From assembly GCA_965644295.1 (NCBI GenBank), contig CBFFRP010000159.1:1-64000 (forward strand): DNA of 64,000 nt, read 5' to 3'. Each line of letters begins with the position of its first letter. The first letter of the stretch is position 1. Under the pieces are notes generated by a model. It was not told where the DNA came from, did no database searches, and was given only the letters and a program-made list of their open reading frames with translations. Source of the DNA: Paraphysomonas bandaiensis. Lineage: Eukaryota; Chrysophyceae. Both the position numbers and the translations under genes were made by a program. Of the stretch, positions 51,947 through 62,443 are shown piece by piece.

Positions 51947-54179
51947 ATGGGCAATTGCTCTACGAATGAGGTCCATCCGCTTGCTCTTAGTATCCTTGAG
52001 TATGTGGATATCAAGCAAAGAGGATATGCTGCTATGCTGTCTCGTAAATGGGCGGCCTTCATGCAAACAGATGTCGTTATGAGATGGATGTGCTACCGAT
52101 TAATGGTAGATTACAAATTATATTCACCGCTCAAGTTAACCGCTGGAGTGACTTGGAAGTCCATGTTTATGGAGTTATTCAATATACGTCATATCTGGTC
52201 TGGTGATGACAGCAGCCGCCAATCAGGTCACGATCCTGATAGAAAGAGTGAAAGGGCAAAGATTAACGTATACGCTCGATTTCGTCCCATCGACAACTCT
52301 CAGCATGTGGAGGATACTAAAGAAATTACACTTCCTCTACATCAACGTCTTGCTCTGATTAAAATGTCCTGCAAACTGAAGAGTAACCGTGCCGCCCTTC
52401 ACGTTATGAAAGAAGAAGGAACTTGGTTTGGTAAAAAGTGGCAACAGACACTAAAGGAAAACATTTCAAGTGTAGATAATAAAGTTAAAGTTCCACCCAA
52501 AGCTACTTCGAAACCGCTTGTAGCTGATATTCAGTCCGTGGATGAGGGCTGCGGAAGAGTGGTCATCATGACTCCTGATGTGGGCCTAAGAGAGTTTTGT
52601 TTTGATGGTGTGTTTTCTCACAAAAGTGACCAGAAAAGAGTATACGACACTGTGGCTTGTCGCCTGGTGTCTGACGTGCTCAATGGCTTCAATTCGACGG
52701 CAATTATGTATGGGTGAGTGTTCTGCTGTACGTCCAATGTATTACATTGAAATATTCGTTCACGGTGATTTATTCAGGCAAACTGGTAGTGGGAAAACAT
52801 TTACTATGTTTGGGGAAGGTGATGAACGTTCCTCGTCGAAATTCGTCAAGGAAGGACATGGAATAGTTTACCGTGCATGTGAGGATGTACTGACTGCTGT
52901 GCAGTCTCGAAAGTCTCTTGGCATCATCAGTGAAGTGGCTGTCTCCTACGTGGAGGTGTACGGCGACACCGTAACGGATCTTCTAAAACGTGGGCGTAGA
53001 TGTGGCCAGTCGAAGGTTGCATCTCAACAGTATGTCTTATCTGGCGCTGCAGAGCAAGAAGTGTCCTCTATGGGCGATATATCTCACCTATTGTCCGTGG
53101 GAGATGAACAGAAACGCCGAGCTGCAACGGCTATGAATGACCGTTCCACACGCGCTCATAGTATTTTTATTTTGACGCTGAAACAAAAGAATGTTCATTC
53201 TGAAGTATCAATGACATCGAAGCTCTTTTTGGCGGATTTGGGAGGATCTGAGCAAGTCAAGAAATCTCAAGTTGCCCCTGGACAATCACGCACCAAATAT
53301 AATGTTGAAGGTGGTGTTGTTGAGGATGTTGACCAGCTTAGTGTGAACGAAGCTTCTTTGGGCACATTTTCGACTGGATTTGAAATGGGCGAGCGTATGA
53401 GGGAGGCAGTTTATATCAACCTTGGGTTGTTGGCATTGAAAAAATGCATTGAAGCTCTCAACAATAATCTCCCTTATGTACCCTACCAAGATTCCAAACT
53501 GACTATGCTTCTGTCAGCAGGCCTTGCATCTGGACGGACATCTGTTGTGGTGTGCGGGAATTCAAATCCCAGTCACATTACTGAAACAATTGCAACACTG
53601 CGATTTGGTGAGCGCTGTGCCCAAATAGAAATGGAGGTCCGCAACAATGCCACGGTTTTGGAGGGCGTCCTTGCCCAGATTGACAGCGACATCTCTGATC
53701 TGGAGGCTCAGATTGTAGCCAAGGAGAGATGGGAAGTAGTCGAAGAGCGACGCAAAGATGAACTTGCTGAGGAGGGTACTGTTGAGGCTGCAGTAGGAGG
53801 AGTAGAGAGGCGAGTTGTGACGGTTTTGACTGGTGCAGAGGAAGAAAGAGCTCGACTTGATGAATTAATTAAAAAGCGAGCAGAACTGACGGGTAGTGAG
53901 ATTGTAGCCAAAGCATATAAGTCAAATGTAGTCGGGTTCGGCGCAAAGTATGGCAAAAAATATACTTACGGCTCGAAGTACGATGCCGAGGCCGACCTCA
54001 AATCAGAGAATGTGAGGTTCTTAGAAAAGACTGCTATGGAAAAGGTCCCAGTGGTGGTACGATCCAGGGGCAAGGAGTGGAAAATGGGTAAAGAACTTGA
54101 AAGTGATTCTAAAGAGCTAGAGCGAAAGGCGAAGACCGCAAAGAGAAACAAACTAGTGTATTCTGGTATATCGTCCTAA
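51947..54179 (+). CDS. Kinesin with acylation-type N-terminus and F-box-like region (2 exons, 722 aa)
   Basis: Exons 51947-52713 and 52778-54179 are separated by a 64-bp intron that splits the P-loop region. MGNCST matches the N-myristoylation consensus with an adjacent Cys for palmitoylation. Residues 10-85 (HPLALSILEYVDIKQRGYAA, MLSRKWAAFM, TWKSMFMELF) resemble an F-box-like helical domain. The motor begins at INVYARFRP with a long insert, then has GQTGSGKTFTMFG (P-loop), NDRSTRAHS (switch I, usual NxxSSRSH) and LFLADLGGSE (switch II, usual DLAGSE), and ends LRFGERCAQIE. A coiled coil of about 60 residues and a Lys/Glu-rich tail follow. The motor is near the N-terminus, so plus-end movement is likely if it is active. 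The altered switches may change ATPase behaviour. Family not assigned. Confidence 0.9.
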
Positions 54180-54480
54180 GTGGAACACGCTTTCACACAC
54201 CAGAAGTAGCGACGCCCATTAGGGCAGTTATATTTAAATGCAGTAATTTCTATGTTAATAAAGCGAGATTCAATTGTGCACATATTCTTGTTCTCGTTTA
54301 TATCAAGTGTTCGCTCACAATCGAATGTAACGCTTGACTTGCATGGGGTAGCTAGAAGCAGGAAAATAGCTTGTCCACTTTTCATATTCAGTTTTTCTTA
54401 CTTCTTACACATTTGCAGGGCGAACTCAGCTACAACTGCCCACCACCCCAGGATTTTCTACTGGTTCCCTTAAGTCGTGC
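54180..54480. other. Intergenic, 3' flank of kinesin gene
   Basis: 300 bp up to the target-site duplication of LINE copy 3. No feature is seen. Confidence 0.45.
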
Positions 54481-54564
54481 TATGTAAACAGAAAAATTCT
54501 CTGCCCTACGGTTGCAAATACAGTCCAACAAAAAGTTGCACCCTTCTAGCCAGCTCCAAGCCCA

Positions 54565-55755
54565 ATGTCTCTATTGAGACCGTGGCAGCGTCACATCAGC
54601 GTGTCCAGGCCTCGATCGGCCTCTTACTCCCCCGTACAGCTGAATTTTGTAGACCACCACCCTTCCGACAAATCTCTTGTCTTACCATGGTGTACATGCT
54701 CCAAGCCTCACTACGTGGCCTTGCAACTTCCACCCTACCCACCTGTCTCAGGTAAACAACGTGCCTGCACCAATGCAGCGCTGACCGCATGCATATGCTA
54801 TCACCTAAGGAGACACCTTCGTCTCCTACACGGTTCTCTACGGATACAACCACTTACAGCATGGCTCGTGCGAGCAGATCCACGCAAACGGCCCCCATGT
54901 ACCTTCTCTGCAACCCCTGTCTCCTCTCGACACCTCTCCACTGCACAACAGGGCCGTCTCCTGACGACAACCCAGCCCAACCCAACATGGTTTGTCTGTG
55001 GTCCATCCACCCAGCAGGCTACCCCCTCACCCTGTTCACCTATCACCCCCACAGCCCATCCATCTCATTGGATAGACACTGTATTCCGCATACGGTATAC
55101 TCGACTACTGTACTACTGTGCCCTACAGGATGTATACCATTCCGTGTATACCTGTACTGCTGTTGGACACATCACCATGTCCATGTACCTGTATACCTGT
55201 ACTGTTGGACACATCACCATGTCCATGTACCTGTCTACCTGTACTGTTGGACACATCACCATGTCCATGTACCTGTCTACTTGTACTGTTGGACACATCA
55301 CCAGCTCTCTCTCACTGTCCAACGCACTCATATTATCACTGCACTGTCATACACACACACAGTACACTCTACCTCCTCCTAGAAAACCCCCGGACAAACT
55401 ATCGCCTCTCCCTTCGTCTCTGACACCTTGCCGTCATCTTCCTTACACACACTCTCTATGCCTCAGTCTGTACCCCCCTGCACTGACACAGACACGAACA
55501 AGGGCAGCTGAGGACGTCCGAGTGTCTCCTCCAGACCATCATCATCATCATGATCATCTCGTGCATAGGTCTATCAGAGTACTCGACCTTGGCACCCCCA
55601 CACATCTACCACCACCTCCCACCACCTCATCCACCTCTCAACCCACTCTTCTGGAACTCGGAACACTTATGGCATTAATATACCACACTGAGCCTCCTCC
55701 AAACCCAACAGAGACCCATCCCAAAGGGAGACCCCCAGATCAAAAGCGCCGGTGA
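54565..55755 (+). CDS. In-frame deleted LINE polyprotein (396 aa), copy 3
   Basis: It starts MSLLRPWQRHISVSRP like the other copies and shares the tandem VGHITMSMYLSTCT repeats and PPRKPPDKLSPLP. It then has a different middle segment (HHHHHDH, Pro/Thr-rich) and joins the same C-terminus, HPKGRPPDQKRR. It contains no OTU motif. Like copy 2, the frame is open from the first ATG to the family stop codon across its deletion. Function unknown. Confidence 0.6.
   Translation: MSLLRPWQRHISVSRPRSASYSPVQLNFVDHHPSDKSLVLPWCTCSKPHYVALQLPPYPPVSGKQRACTNAALTACICYHLRRHLRLLHGSLRIQPLTAWLVRADPRKRPPCTFSATPVSSRHLSTAQQGRLLTTTQPNPTWFVCGPSTQQATPSPCSPITPTAHPSHWIDTVFRIRYTRLLYYCALQDVYHSVYTCTAVGHITMSMYLYTCTVGHITMSMYLSTCTVGHITMSMYLSTCTVGHITSSLSLSNALILSLHCHTHTQYTLPPPRKPPDKLSPLPSSLTPCRHLPYTHSLCLSLYPPALTQTRTRAAEDVRVSPPDHHHHHDHLVHRSIRVLDLGTPTHLPPPPTTSSTSQPTLLELGTLMALIYHTEPPPNPTETHPKGRPPDQKRR
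55160..55305 (+). repeat. 42-bp tandem repeat within LINE copy 3
   Basis: Same unit and copy number class as 29325-29478, with single-base differences such as GTATAC for GTCTAC in the first unit. Confidence 0.85.
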
Positions 55756-56241
55756 GTCCACGGACACACGATAAAGGCGAATTTCATATCACACAAAAAG
55801 AACGGAAGTGGTTGCACCTTGGTGCTTGCGGCGACGCACAAGCAGCTTTCGTAGCGTTAAATAGTAGGATAAAAGAGTTTGTATTGATTAGTTACGGGTA
55901 GTGGTCTAACTAGTATGACTAGCATTCTTCTAGCCACTAATTGATGCAAGGTCTCAACGCCTATTGCTAAATAATCAGACATTCACTATATGTAAACAGC
56001 AATTAATCAAAGTACATGCACTATTTGTACAATCATACGGCTATCAAACTATTGACAGAAGTGATATTAGCTACTTCATTTACGTATGCATATTAAAAAT
56101 TGACATAGTCTATTGCCGAGAAGTGACCATATATTCTGCTATACTGCATGATGGTATACGACCTACTTCCGTCTACTCAACTCCGTCAGTACTGTTCGTG
56201 CACCACAATTGAGAGGTTTGTAAGAAGACACATTGCTGATA

Positions 56242-57313
56242 TCAACCATTTCGCCGCCTATTCGGTTCCTCAAATACGTGGAAACCCCTCTCGTCATACT
56301 GCATTATTTGCCTGTACATCCTATCCATCTCTGTGTAAAGGTAAATATCGGTCTTATTTCCATTCTTCCCTGCATGAACACGCTTATGTGCAGGTTCAAA
56401 TGTTTCAGGTACATTTGGTAGGCCCAGGATATCCGATACTTCGTCCAGTACCCTCTGCAGACTACCTGGATCACGTGAGCTCCAATAGACATCTATTGTT
56501 TCTATATTGGGATAAGCGGCAGTAAATGCTCTCCACCGTGCTTCCGTTTCGTCGATCAACCACAAACATTGTTGAAATGGGGTTAATAGGCGCCATTTTT
56601 CCTCACTAGGTGGCTGTAAGATAACATTATTTTCGTTATGAAATGGGCAAAACCCAACAGTAAAGCTACTACATATGTCAGATATCGTGCGGCCGGAAGA
56701 TCGATAAAGCAAACTGAATGCAGTTTCTATTCGTTGCCGCCTTATCCGCACAAAAAGGATGCGCTTGCATATATTTGAAGGTCGGACTGATTCGTACTTC
56801 TTCTGTGTGAAGTACTCAACTAGACCGCGATAGTAGAAAAGATTGTAGTGCCCCAAATCCATTATGACCTCTGTATCAAAGAGTTTTTGTAGCCTAGCAA
56901 CTGCAGGGGCAAACTTCTTGCTGACAAAGTCGACCTCATCAGCAATTGTAAAATTCTTTCTGTATCGTTCCCTAGGCACATATATCTTCTTATTCGTGCG
57001 GAACACTTTCCCTTCGAACATTAAACCAAGACCTCTAACTCTACCGTTATTGTATGAACTATAATCAGACATTGTTGTGGTACCAACATGACCAGTGCTA
57101 AATCCAAAAATACAATCAAAGCGGCTATTAACGGGTTCCTGTGAATATATAAACATAAATCCCATGTTTCCTGGTATATGACGGGCGTACCTTTGTAGTG
57201 TAGTCTATAGAGAACAGAATAAAACCAAGAGCAACAAGAGCAGCCAAAATGAAAATACAGCGTGATCGCTTGGAATTAATAGGACTCATGGACTGCTTTG
57301 CTTGACTATTCAA
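56242..57313 (-). CDS. Type II membrane sulfotransferase-like protein (2 exons, 339 aa)
   Basis: Exon 1 is 57313-57191 and exon 2 is 57138-56242; the 52-bp intron is removed between DYTTK and EPVNS. The N-terminus has a basic start and a hydrophobic anchor (CIFILAALVALGFILFSI), giving a Golgi type II topology. After it comes FGFSTGHVGTTTM, resembling the 5'-phosphosulfate loop of sulfotransferases. Later KRILFVRIRRQRIETAFSLLYRS resembles the 3'-phosphate-binding Arg...Ser motif. The luminal domain has several Trp/Tyr and Cys residues. The family transfers sulfate from PAPS to carbohydrates or proteins. The acceptor cannot be told from sequence. Assignment is by fold motifs only and is tentative. 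Confidence 0.65.
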
Positions 57314-57809
57314 CTGCTATCGAATGAACAAGAGAGGAGGTGGTGTATATGCCGACACTCACACCTAACGAGAGAGATATAACAACAGAGAGTTTTAAGA
57401 TATCCTATACTAATAGTCGAGGGATGAGTGATACATTAAGACACGAAATGGATTGAGTGAACATGCTCTCAAGGCGGCAGTTTATGGTTATACATACTAC
57501 CATGCCGCATGGTGTGTGGACCGGTACATGTAGCCATCATACGTCTAGACGTCGTATGTATCCCCATCCAGATACATTGTGGAGGTGTATATACTGTATA
57601 TTGTATACTGCTGTATACGTCATATGGTTATGCATATTGAAGCTTATACAACTGAAAAACTCGACTTTATATGTCATCAAACAATGAGAAAACTTGATTT
57701 TTGTAGGGATGGACAAGTAAAAAACAAGCACTATTTGATTATATCTCGCAATCATTAACATATTGATCGATGTCATGTCAGCACTCCTCACAGCGGTGTG
57801 TAAACCAGT
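57314..57809. other. Intergenic between divergent genes
   Basis: Holds GTATAC-type palindromic clusters near 57585-57625. No gene is seen. Confidence 0.45.
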
Positions 57810-59037
57810 ATGAAACGACGGCGAGATTCACAAGAGTATAATGAAGATGACGGAGACACAATGGTTACATTATCTCGCAGCATGTTTGATTCCCTCATAT
57901 GCAGCCACTGCGGAGAATATTTTCGTAATCCGGTGACCATAATGGACTGCCTTCATTCGTGTAAGTACCATTCATATTCCACCTTATTTGAAGTTGAGTT
58001 TGGTTGGCAGTATGTAGGGTATGCATGGATGAGATTAAGGTTACTGTAAGGGGTAAGAAGTTTTGCGAGGTATGCAATAAGGAGTATGATCCATTCGTGA
58101 AAAATACTGTCATGTAAGTCGTTGTATCATATACCTATCATATCATTATGTGTACAACTTATAGGCCTGATCGAAGACTGAAAGAAATAGTTGACACTAT
58201 TATTCCAATATTTGAGCGACGAAGAAGTAGCGACAATCGTACGTGTCTTGGTTATGCTATATTCTCTTGAAAATAATATCTTATGTCCCTTGCCGACTCT
58301 TGCTCAGAAAAGGTGCAAATACTTTCAATGTTGTTTTTATTTTGACATTTTAAATTGCAGGATACTGTTGTTGCTTCCTCTGGCACTACCTCTACCGCCC
58401 CTCCTGCGAACAATACTGAAACCCACAGTAGTCCAGGCAGTATGAGGACAGCTCGTTCTCTTGAGCCTAATACAACGCAGCAACAGGCTTCTGGGGACAC
58501 CCTCGTTGAGCTGATACTCTCGCCGTATATATGGTGGTGTCGGATAGTCGGTTAAAGCATTTTTCTTACATCTTTTGCAGCGACCCCGTTGAGGCACTTC
58601 CTAAAGTTGAGTTCAAGAAACTACAAGCACAAGCTCGCATCAAGGTGTGTTGTCGATGTATGTCGCATGTAATGTGCCTATTATTGTTTGCAATGAAGTT
58701 GTCGCTGTGAACGAAGTGCATTGTTGTTAGGTGAGAAAAGTAGAAGAGTATGTATTAAGGAAACTCCGTAACGCGGGTTATGCTTCTACTGGTGACATCA
58801 ATATCGAAGTGCTAAGTGGGGACACGTGAGTTGTATATTGTGTAGCGTTTTTGTACCCATACTTTGTTGACATTATTTACAGTGTATTAGATAGTAGTAA
58901 GAATCTACACGACGCATTGGGACTGACGGTATTATTTCTGACTGTTTTGTTTCTATTCTTATCACTATTATTCTGCCAAGGTGGTCCCAAGAAAGTTAAA
59001 AATTCATATTGCCTACAGAAGAAAGGTAGAAGCGTAA
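57810..59037 (+). CDS. Polycomb-group RING finger (PCGF-like) protein, RING + RAWUL-like, 9 exons including a 5-nt microexon, 252 aa
   Basis: Exons are 57810-57960, 58011-58113, 58165-58238, 58308-58312, 58361-58524, 58581-58644, 58731-58825, 58883-58928 and 58981-59037 (759 nt). Residues 30-78 are a C3HC4 RING: ICSHC, DCLHSLCRVC, CEVC. PDRRLKEIVDTIIP follows, like the segment after the PCGF RING. After a Ser/Thr/Pro linker, residues about 165-252 (LPKVEFKKLQAQARIKVRKV, INIEVLSGDTVLDSSKNLHDALGL, KLKIHIAYRRK) fit the ubiquitin-like RAWUL domain. PCGF proteins pair with RING1 in PRC1 to monoubiquitinate histone H2A. Exon 3 ends in phase 1 and exon 5 begins in phase 0; only the microexon AAAAG, with proper AG and GT flanks, reconciles them. 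Plant DRIP-type E3s share this architecture, so the exact role is open. Confidence 0.8.
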
Positions 59038-61110
59038 TTTTGTAGGTGTTGTTGCTTTCAACACGTTCTGTACAATGTATAATAGTGTAATATCTATAAT
59101 TATTAGTTTTTGATCCACAAGCTGCGATGTTCATGTACTTGTGTGTGTTATCCAGAGTTGCAACTTATAAATATGAATGTATGCGTTGTTATGCATTATA
59201 GGGTAGTAGTAGTGATTGCCATATTAATCAATGTCGTAACCGTAGATATATATTAGATATAATTAGGCAAAGTATAAAAATGCATAACGCACTAGATACT
59301 AGCGAATGTAGTATGGTTACACATGTACTACCTGCTATATAGTGTAATAATATTGTTGGAGTGGTCAGAAAAGTATTGCAATATATTCTTGATGCAACTG
59401 CACGTGTCGTATTTCTTTCTACCAAGTATAATAATGAGTAGTGTGCTTTGTAATATGCACTCTGTTCTCTGTATATAATAATATAGCTAATAATAATACT
59501 ATCGCGATATACTTTGACGGCAAGGACAACGTTAGAACTACATTTACGCACACGACTCACACCAACATATGTCAATGGTCAATGATATCAGCAACCTTTT
59601 ACAGTCGATTTCGGTGGTGTTTTTCTAAGACCTCGAATTGTAATTGAACCGTGTTACTTCGTTACGAATATTATCGTTTTTACTATGTTGGTTTTGTTGG
59701 TGTATGAATTCATAGAGCGATCCAAATCGTCGACGATAAAGCTATCCTCAACAAGCCTTGCTATCAACAGGTCATGATGCAAACAAACCTCGTATAAGGG
59801 CACAAGATAGTCAGTGCGTTCAAATACATCCAGTTGGCATCGGCAAGTGAACTCCTGATGCATATATATCTAAACTTCTTGGTCCAGAAATGAAATCCCA
59901 AAAATCACTGCAAAAAAAGGCTTTTTGGAGGTTTCATTTCGGTGTCTGTTGTACTACCGTCAGTAATACTGCACTACACGAGATGATGTTGCTATATATG
60001 ATGCATATCTGGATACAGTATCCATCCGGATAGTATGAAGGAGAGAGTTCAGATGCAGGTTCATTACGCTGTTCTTATCAATATATATTTAGGTAAACTA
60101 GTTCCCATATATGCCTTGTGTATCTTTGTCATCAGTAGTTGTCTCGGTTTAAGGTCATCACATACCGCAGAGTGACTTGTGTTATTGTTTTGGATTGAGA
60201 GTAGTGCTCGTAGGGTGTAATGCGCATGTAGCCAACACTGGCCAACGGTGGTGCCCCATCCAGAGCTAGACTTCCAGCGACTTGATAGCTAATGTGGAAT
60301 AACAATATCATACATAGCCTTCATATATAAAACTTATATGTATATATTACATCACCTCGTATAGTAAATTGAAGGGTGGGCGTAGCCGCTGCAAGGCTAC
60401 TACTGCAGAGATGAAGGCCCAGGAACTGGTCTATATGCGGTGTCCTAATGAGTTAACACAAGTAATTGCATGTTATTGCTTTTTACCTGTGGCGTTGTGT
60501 TTCTAAGCCTCTCTAGGCTACATTGGCATTTATTTTCTTGACATCATTTTTCACTTCCAGAAACACATTACTGGCCTTTGGAATAAGAATTATCAATCAG
60601 GTGAAAATGTTAAACCTTCAAATTTTGAGCGTTTGTTTGTTTATGTTGTTTCCAACAGGAACTGCAGCGCTGCACGAACTTTTGATGATATATCCCTTGC
60701 ATGATGTGTGATATATTATGTATAATGTTTGATATATATGTGCTGCTTTGACGTATGTTTTGCATTTGTATCCATGATTTGCTGGTTAGTTTTCACCGAC
60801 CGCAATTACAGTACATTTATAAATTCACTATTATATTTTGTGCTGATATAATAATTATTATCATATTACTTAATAAAACTAGAAACGGTTCAACAATGAA
60901 AAAATAGTTGGTATATATTAGTACGGTATAGTGGCTAGATGTTATTTTCAATAACAGCTGCTTCAAGCATTTGCAAATGAGATATCATCACATCTACTAA
61001 ATCATCGTAATCATCTGCTGCATCACTCGTAGTAAACTTACTTGTATTCTTTATCTCTTAGCGTTTAATGAAAGATACACTTTGTATTGTTAAAAGGTAG
61101 TGCTTGATTA
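59038..61110. other. Long noncoding interval
   Basis: About 2 kb without a supportable gene; ORFs on both strands are short and compositionally random. It contains an imperfect inverted repeat with arms 59887-59904 and 59922-59940 (GAAATGAAA...TTTCATTTC, A/T-rich loop), a possible small MITE. TATATA-rich stretches lie at 60300-60350 and 60700-60900. Confidence 0.45.
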
Positions 61111-61114
61111 TTAT

Positions 61115-61880
61115 GAAGAATAAGGCCTAATAGTATAATAGCAAGAAATGGGGTTCTTGAAATGAACACCAAGATTCGCATTGATTGAAATTTTGCTTAT
61201 GTCGAAGAGGTTGTTTAGGAGTGTTACCTTGACATGAACCTCTGGCAGCAGAACACTGAGGGACATATTGGCCTGGACCCTACTATTTGCTTTGCATTGT
61301 CGATCAGCGTAGGAAAACATCTGCTCCGCTGATGTGCCAGTCAATGAACTTGCCGAATAACCAAACTCAATTGCTTCCATAAGACATGGAAAGTGTTGAC
61401 ATTACAGAGACTAGAAGCTCTGAATATTGTCTCCCACCAAACCAGTGAGTATTGGCGTGCAATTCTGCCAGAAATAATCCACGGCACAGATCCTGCAACT
61501 CATTCAAATGTTTATCGGAGTTAAATCCTAATGACAACATGTTTTCCCTGAAGTCTATAGGATTTTCCACAAAGGTCTTTATCAATGCGTCCCTGAACTG
61601 TAAATAAGTCATGTCTCCGAAAGAAACGGCATCAGGACGAGGATTTGTGGGTACTGGTGTAACTGTTTTGGCTCCGAGCAAGGGATATTCTCATGAGACT
61701 TGAAAATGGCAGTGAGAAAAGAAAAAATCTCATTAAACGCACAAAACTGTTTTCCATTATCGGAAAACGTAAGCAATTGTATACTATTAAGTTCAGAAAA
61801 GTCCATTAGACACTCTGAGATAGCAAGCAAAGCAGGCCATCTTCAACCTCTTCCATATTGAAGCAAAGAGCTCTTTGGCG
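61115..61880 (-). pseudogene. Degraded gene of unknown family
   Basis: Minus-strand frames give successive protein-like pieces: MEEVEDGLLCLLSQ, then ISECLMDFSELNSIQLLTFSDNGK, then PDAVSFGDMTYLQFRDALIKTF, LQDLCRGLFLAELHANTHW, then EAIEFGYSASSLTGTSAEQM and LNNLFDISKISINANLGVHF. Each junction requires a frame change without a convincing GT-AG intron, so I read it as a decayed gene, although very short introns cannot be excluded. No domain recognised. Confidence 0.45.
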
Positions 61881-62443
61881 ATAATCCTTTGACACAGTGC
61901 AAGAAGAATGATACAGGAAGATGATCTAAAAAGATGGGGTGATATATATTATAAATTAGAGTCATGAATGGCCGAATGGAAAGATGTGACAAAGGCAACC
62001 TTTTGAGCCCATTTTGTCATTCTTTTCGGACAACTTCCGACAGAGAAAAAAACATTCAAATGCTATGAAAATCAACGCACTCGCGATATATCGCGATCTC
62101 ACTTCTGGACCAAGAACTTACTTGTTGTGGAGAAGATACAGCAGTATGATATACCGGCATACCGTACAAGTGGGTAATACACAATACAGTACCGTATTCC
62201 TGTATTCTACACTCTGCTGTGTGGGGATGTATATATAGAATGTAGATAATACATGTGCTGTATATATCTTTTGATGGAGATATCACACACAGCGGTGACT
62301 TTATTTAACTTACTTCCACTTCTTCTACACCACACTCTACACCAGATACGGTACACAGATATATGAGTTCATAGATACTAGAGTATATGAAGAAGTGATA
62401 GTTACTACACCCGTATAAGTGTCCTACATACGAATACACCAGT
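61881..62443. other. Intergenic, upstream of the PH-domain gene
   Basis: Includes TATACAGTACCGTATTCC and GTATATATAG palindrome-rich sequence near 62160-62270. No gene is seen. It probably contains the promoter of the PH-domain gene. Confidence 0.4.

Larger units (their letters stand above)
54492..55988 (+). mobile_element. LINE-derived deleted copy 3, with 11-bp target-site duplication
   Basis: TATGTAAACAG occurs at 54481-54491 and again at 55989-55999, exactly flanking the element. It has the family 5' start TTCTCTGCCCTACG and the same 3' terminus (CAGACATTCACTA) as copy 2. Most of the OTU region, SET, endonuclease and RT are deleted. It sits about 310 bp downstream of the kinesin stop in the same orientation. 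Near-identity with copy 2 over the 3' tail and much of the 5' half indicates recent mobilisation in trans. Confidence 0.9.

Noticed and set aside
56148-56525. Plus-strand ORFs over the sulfotransferase-like gene
   Set aside because: Antisense shadows. The minus-strand model has an anchor, motifs and a clean intron.
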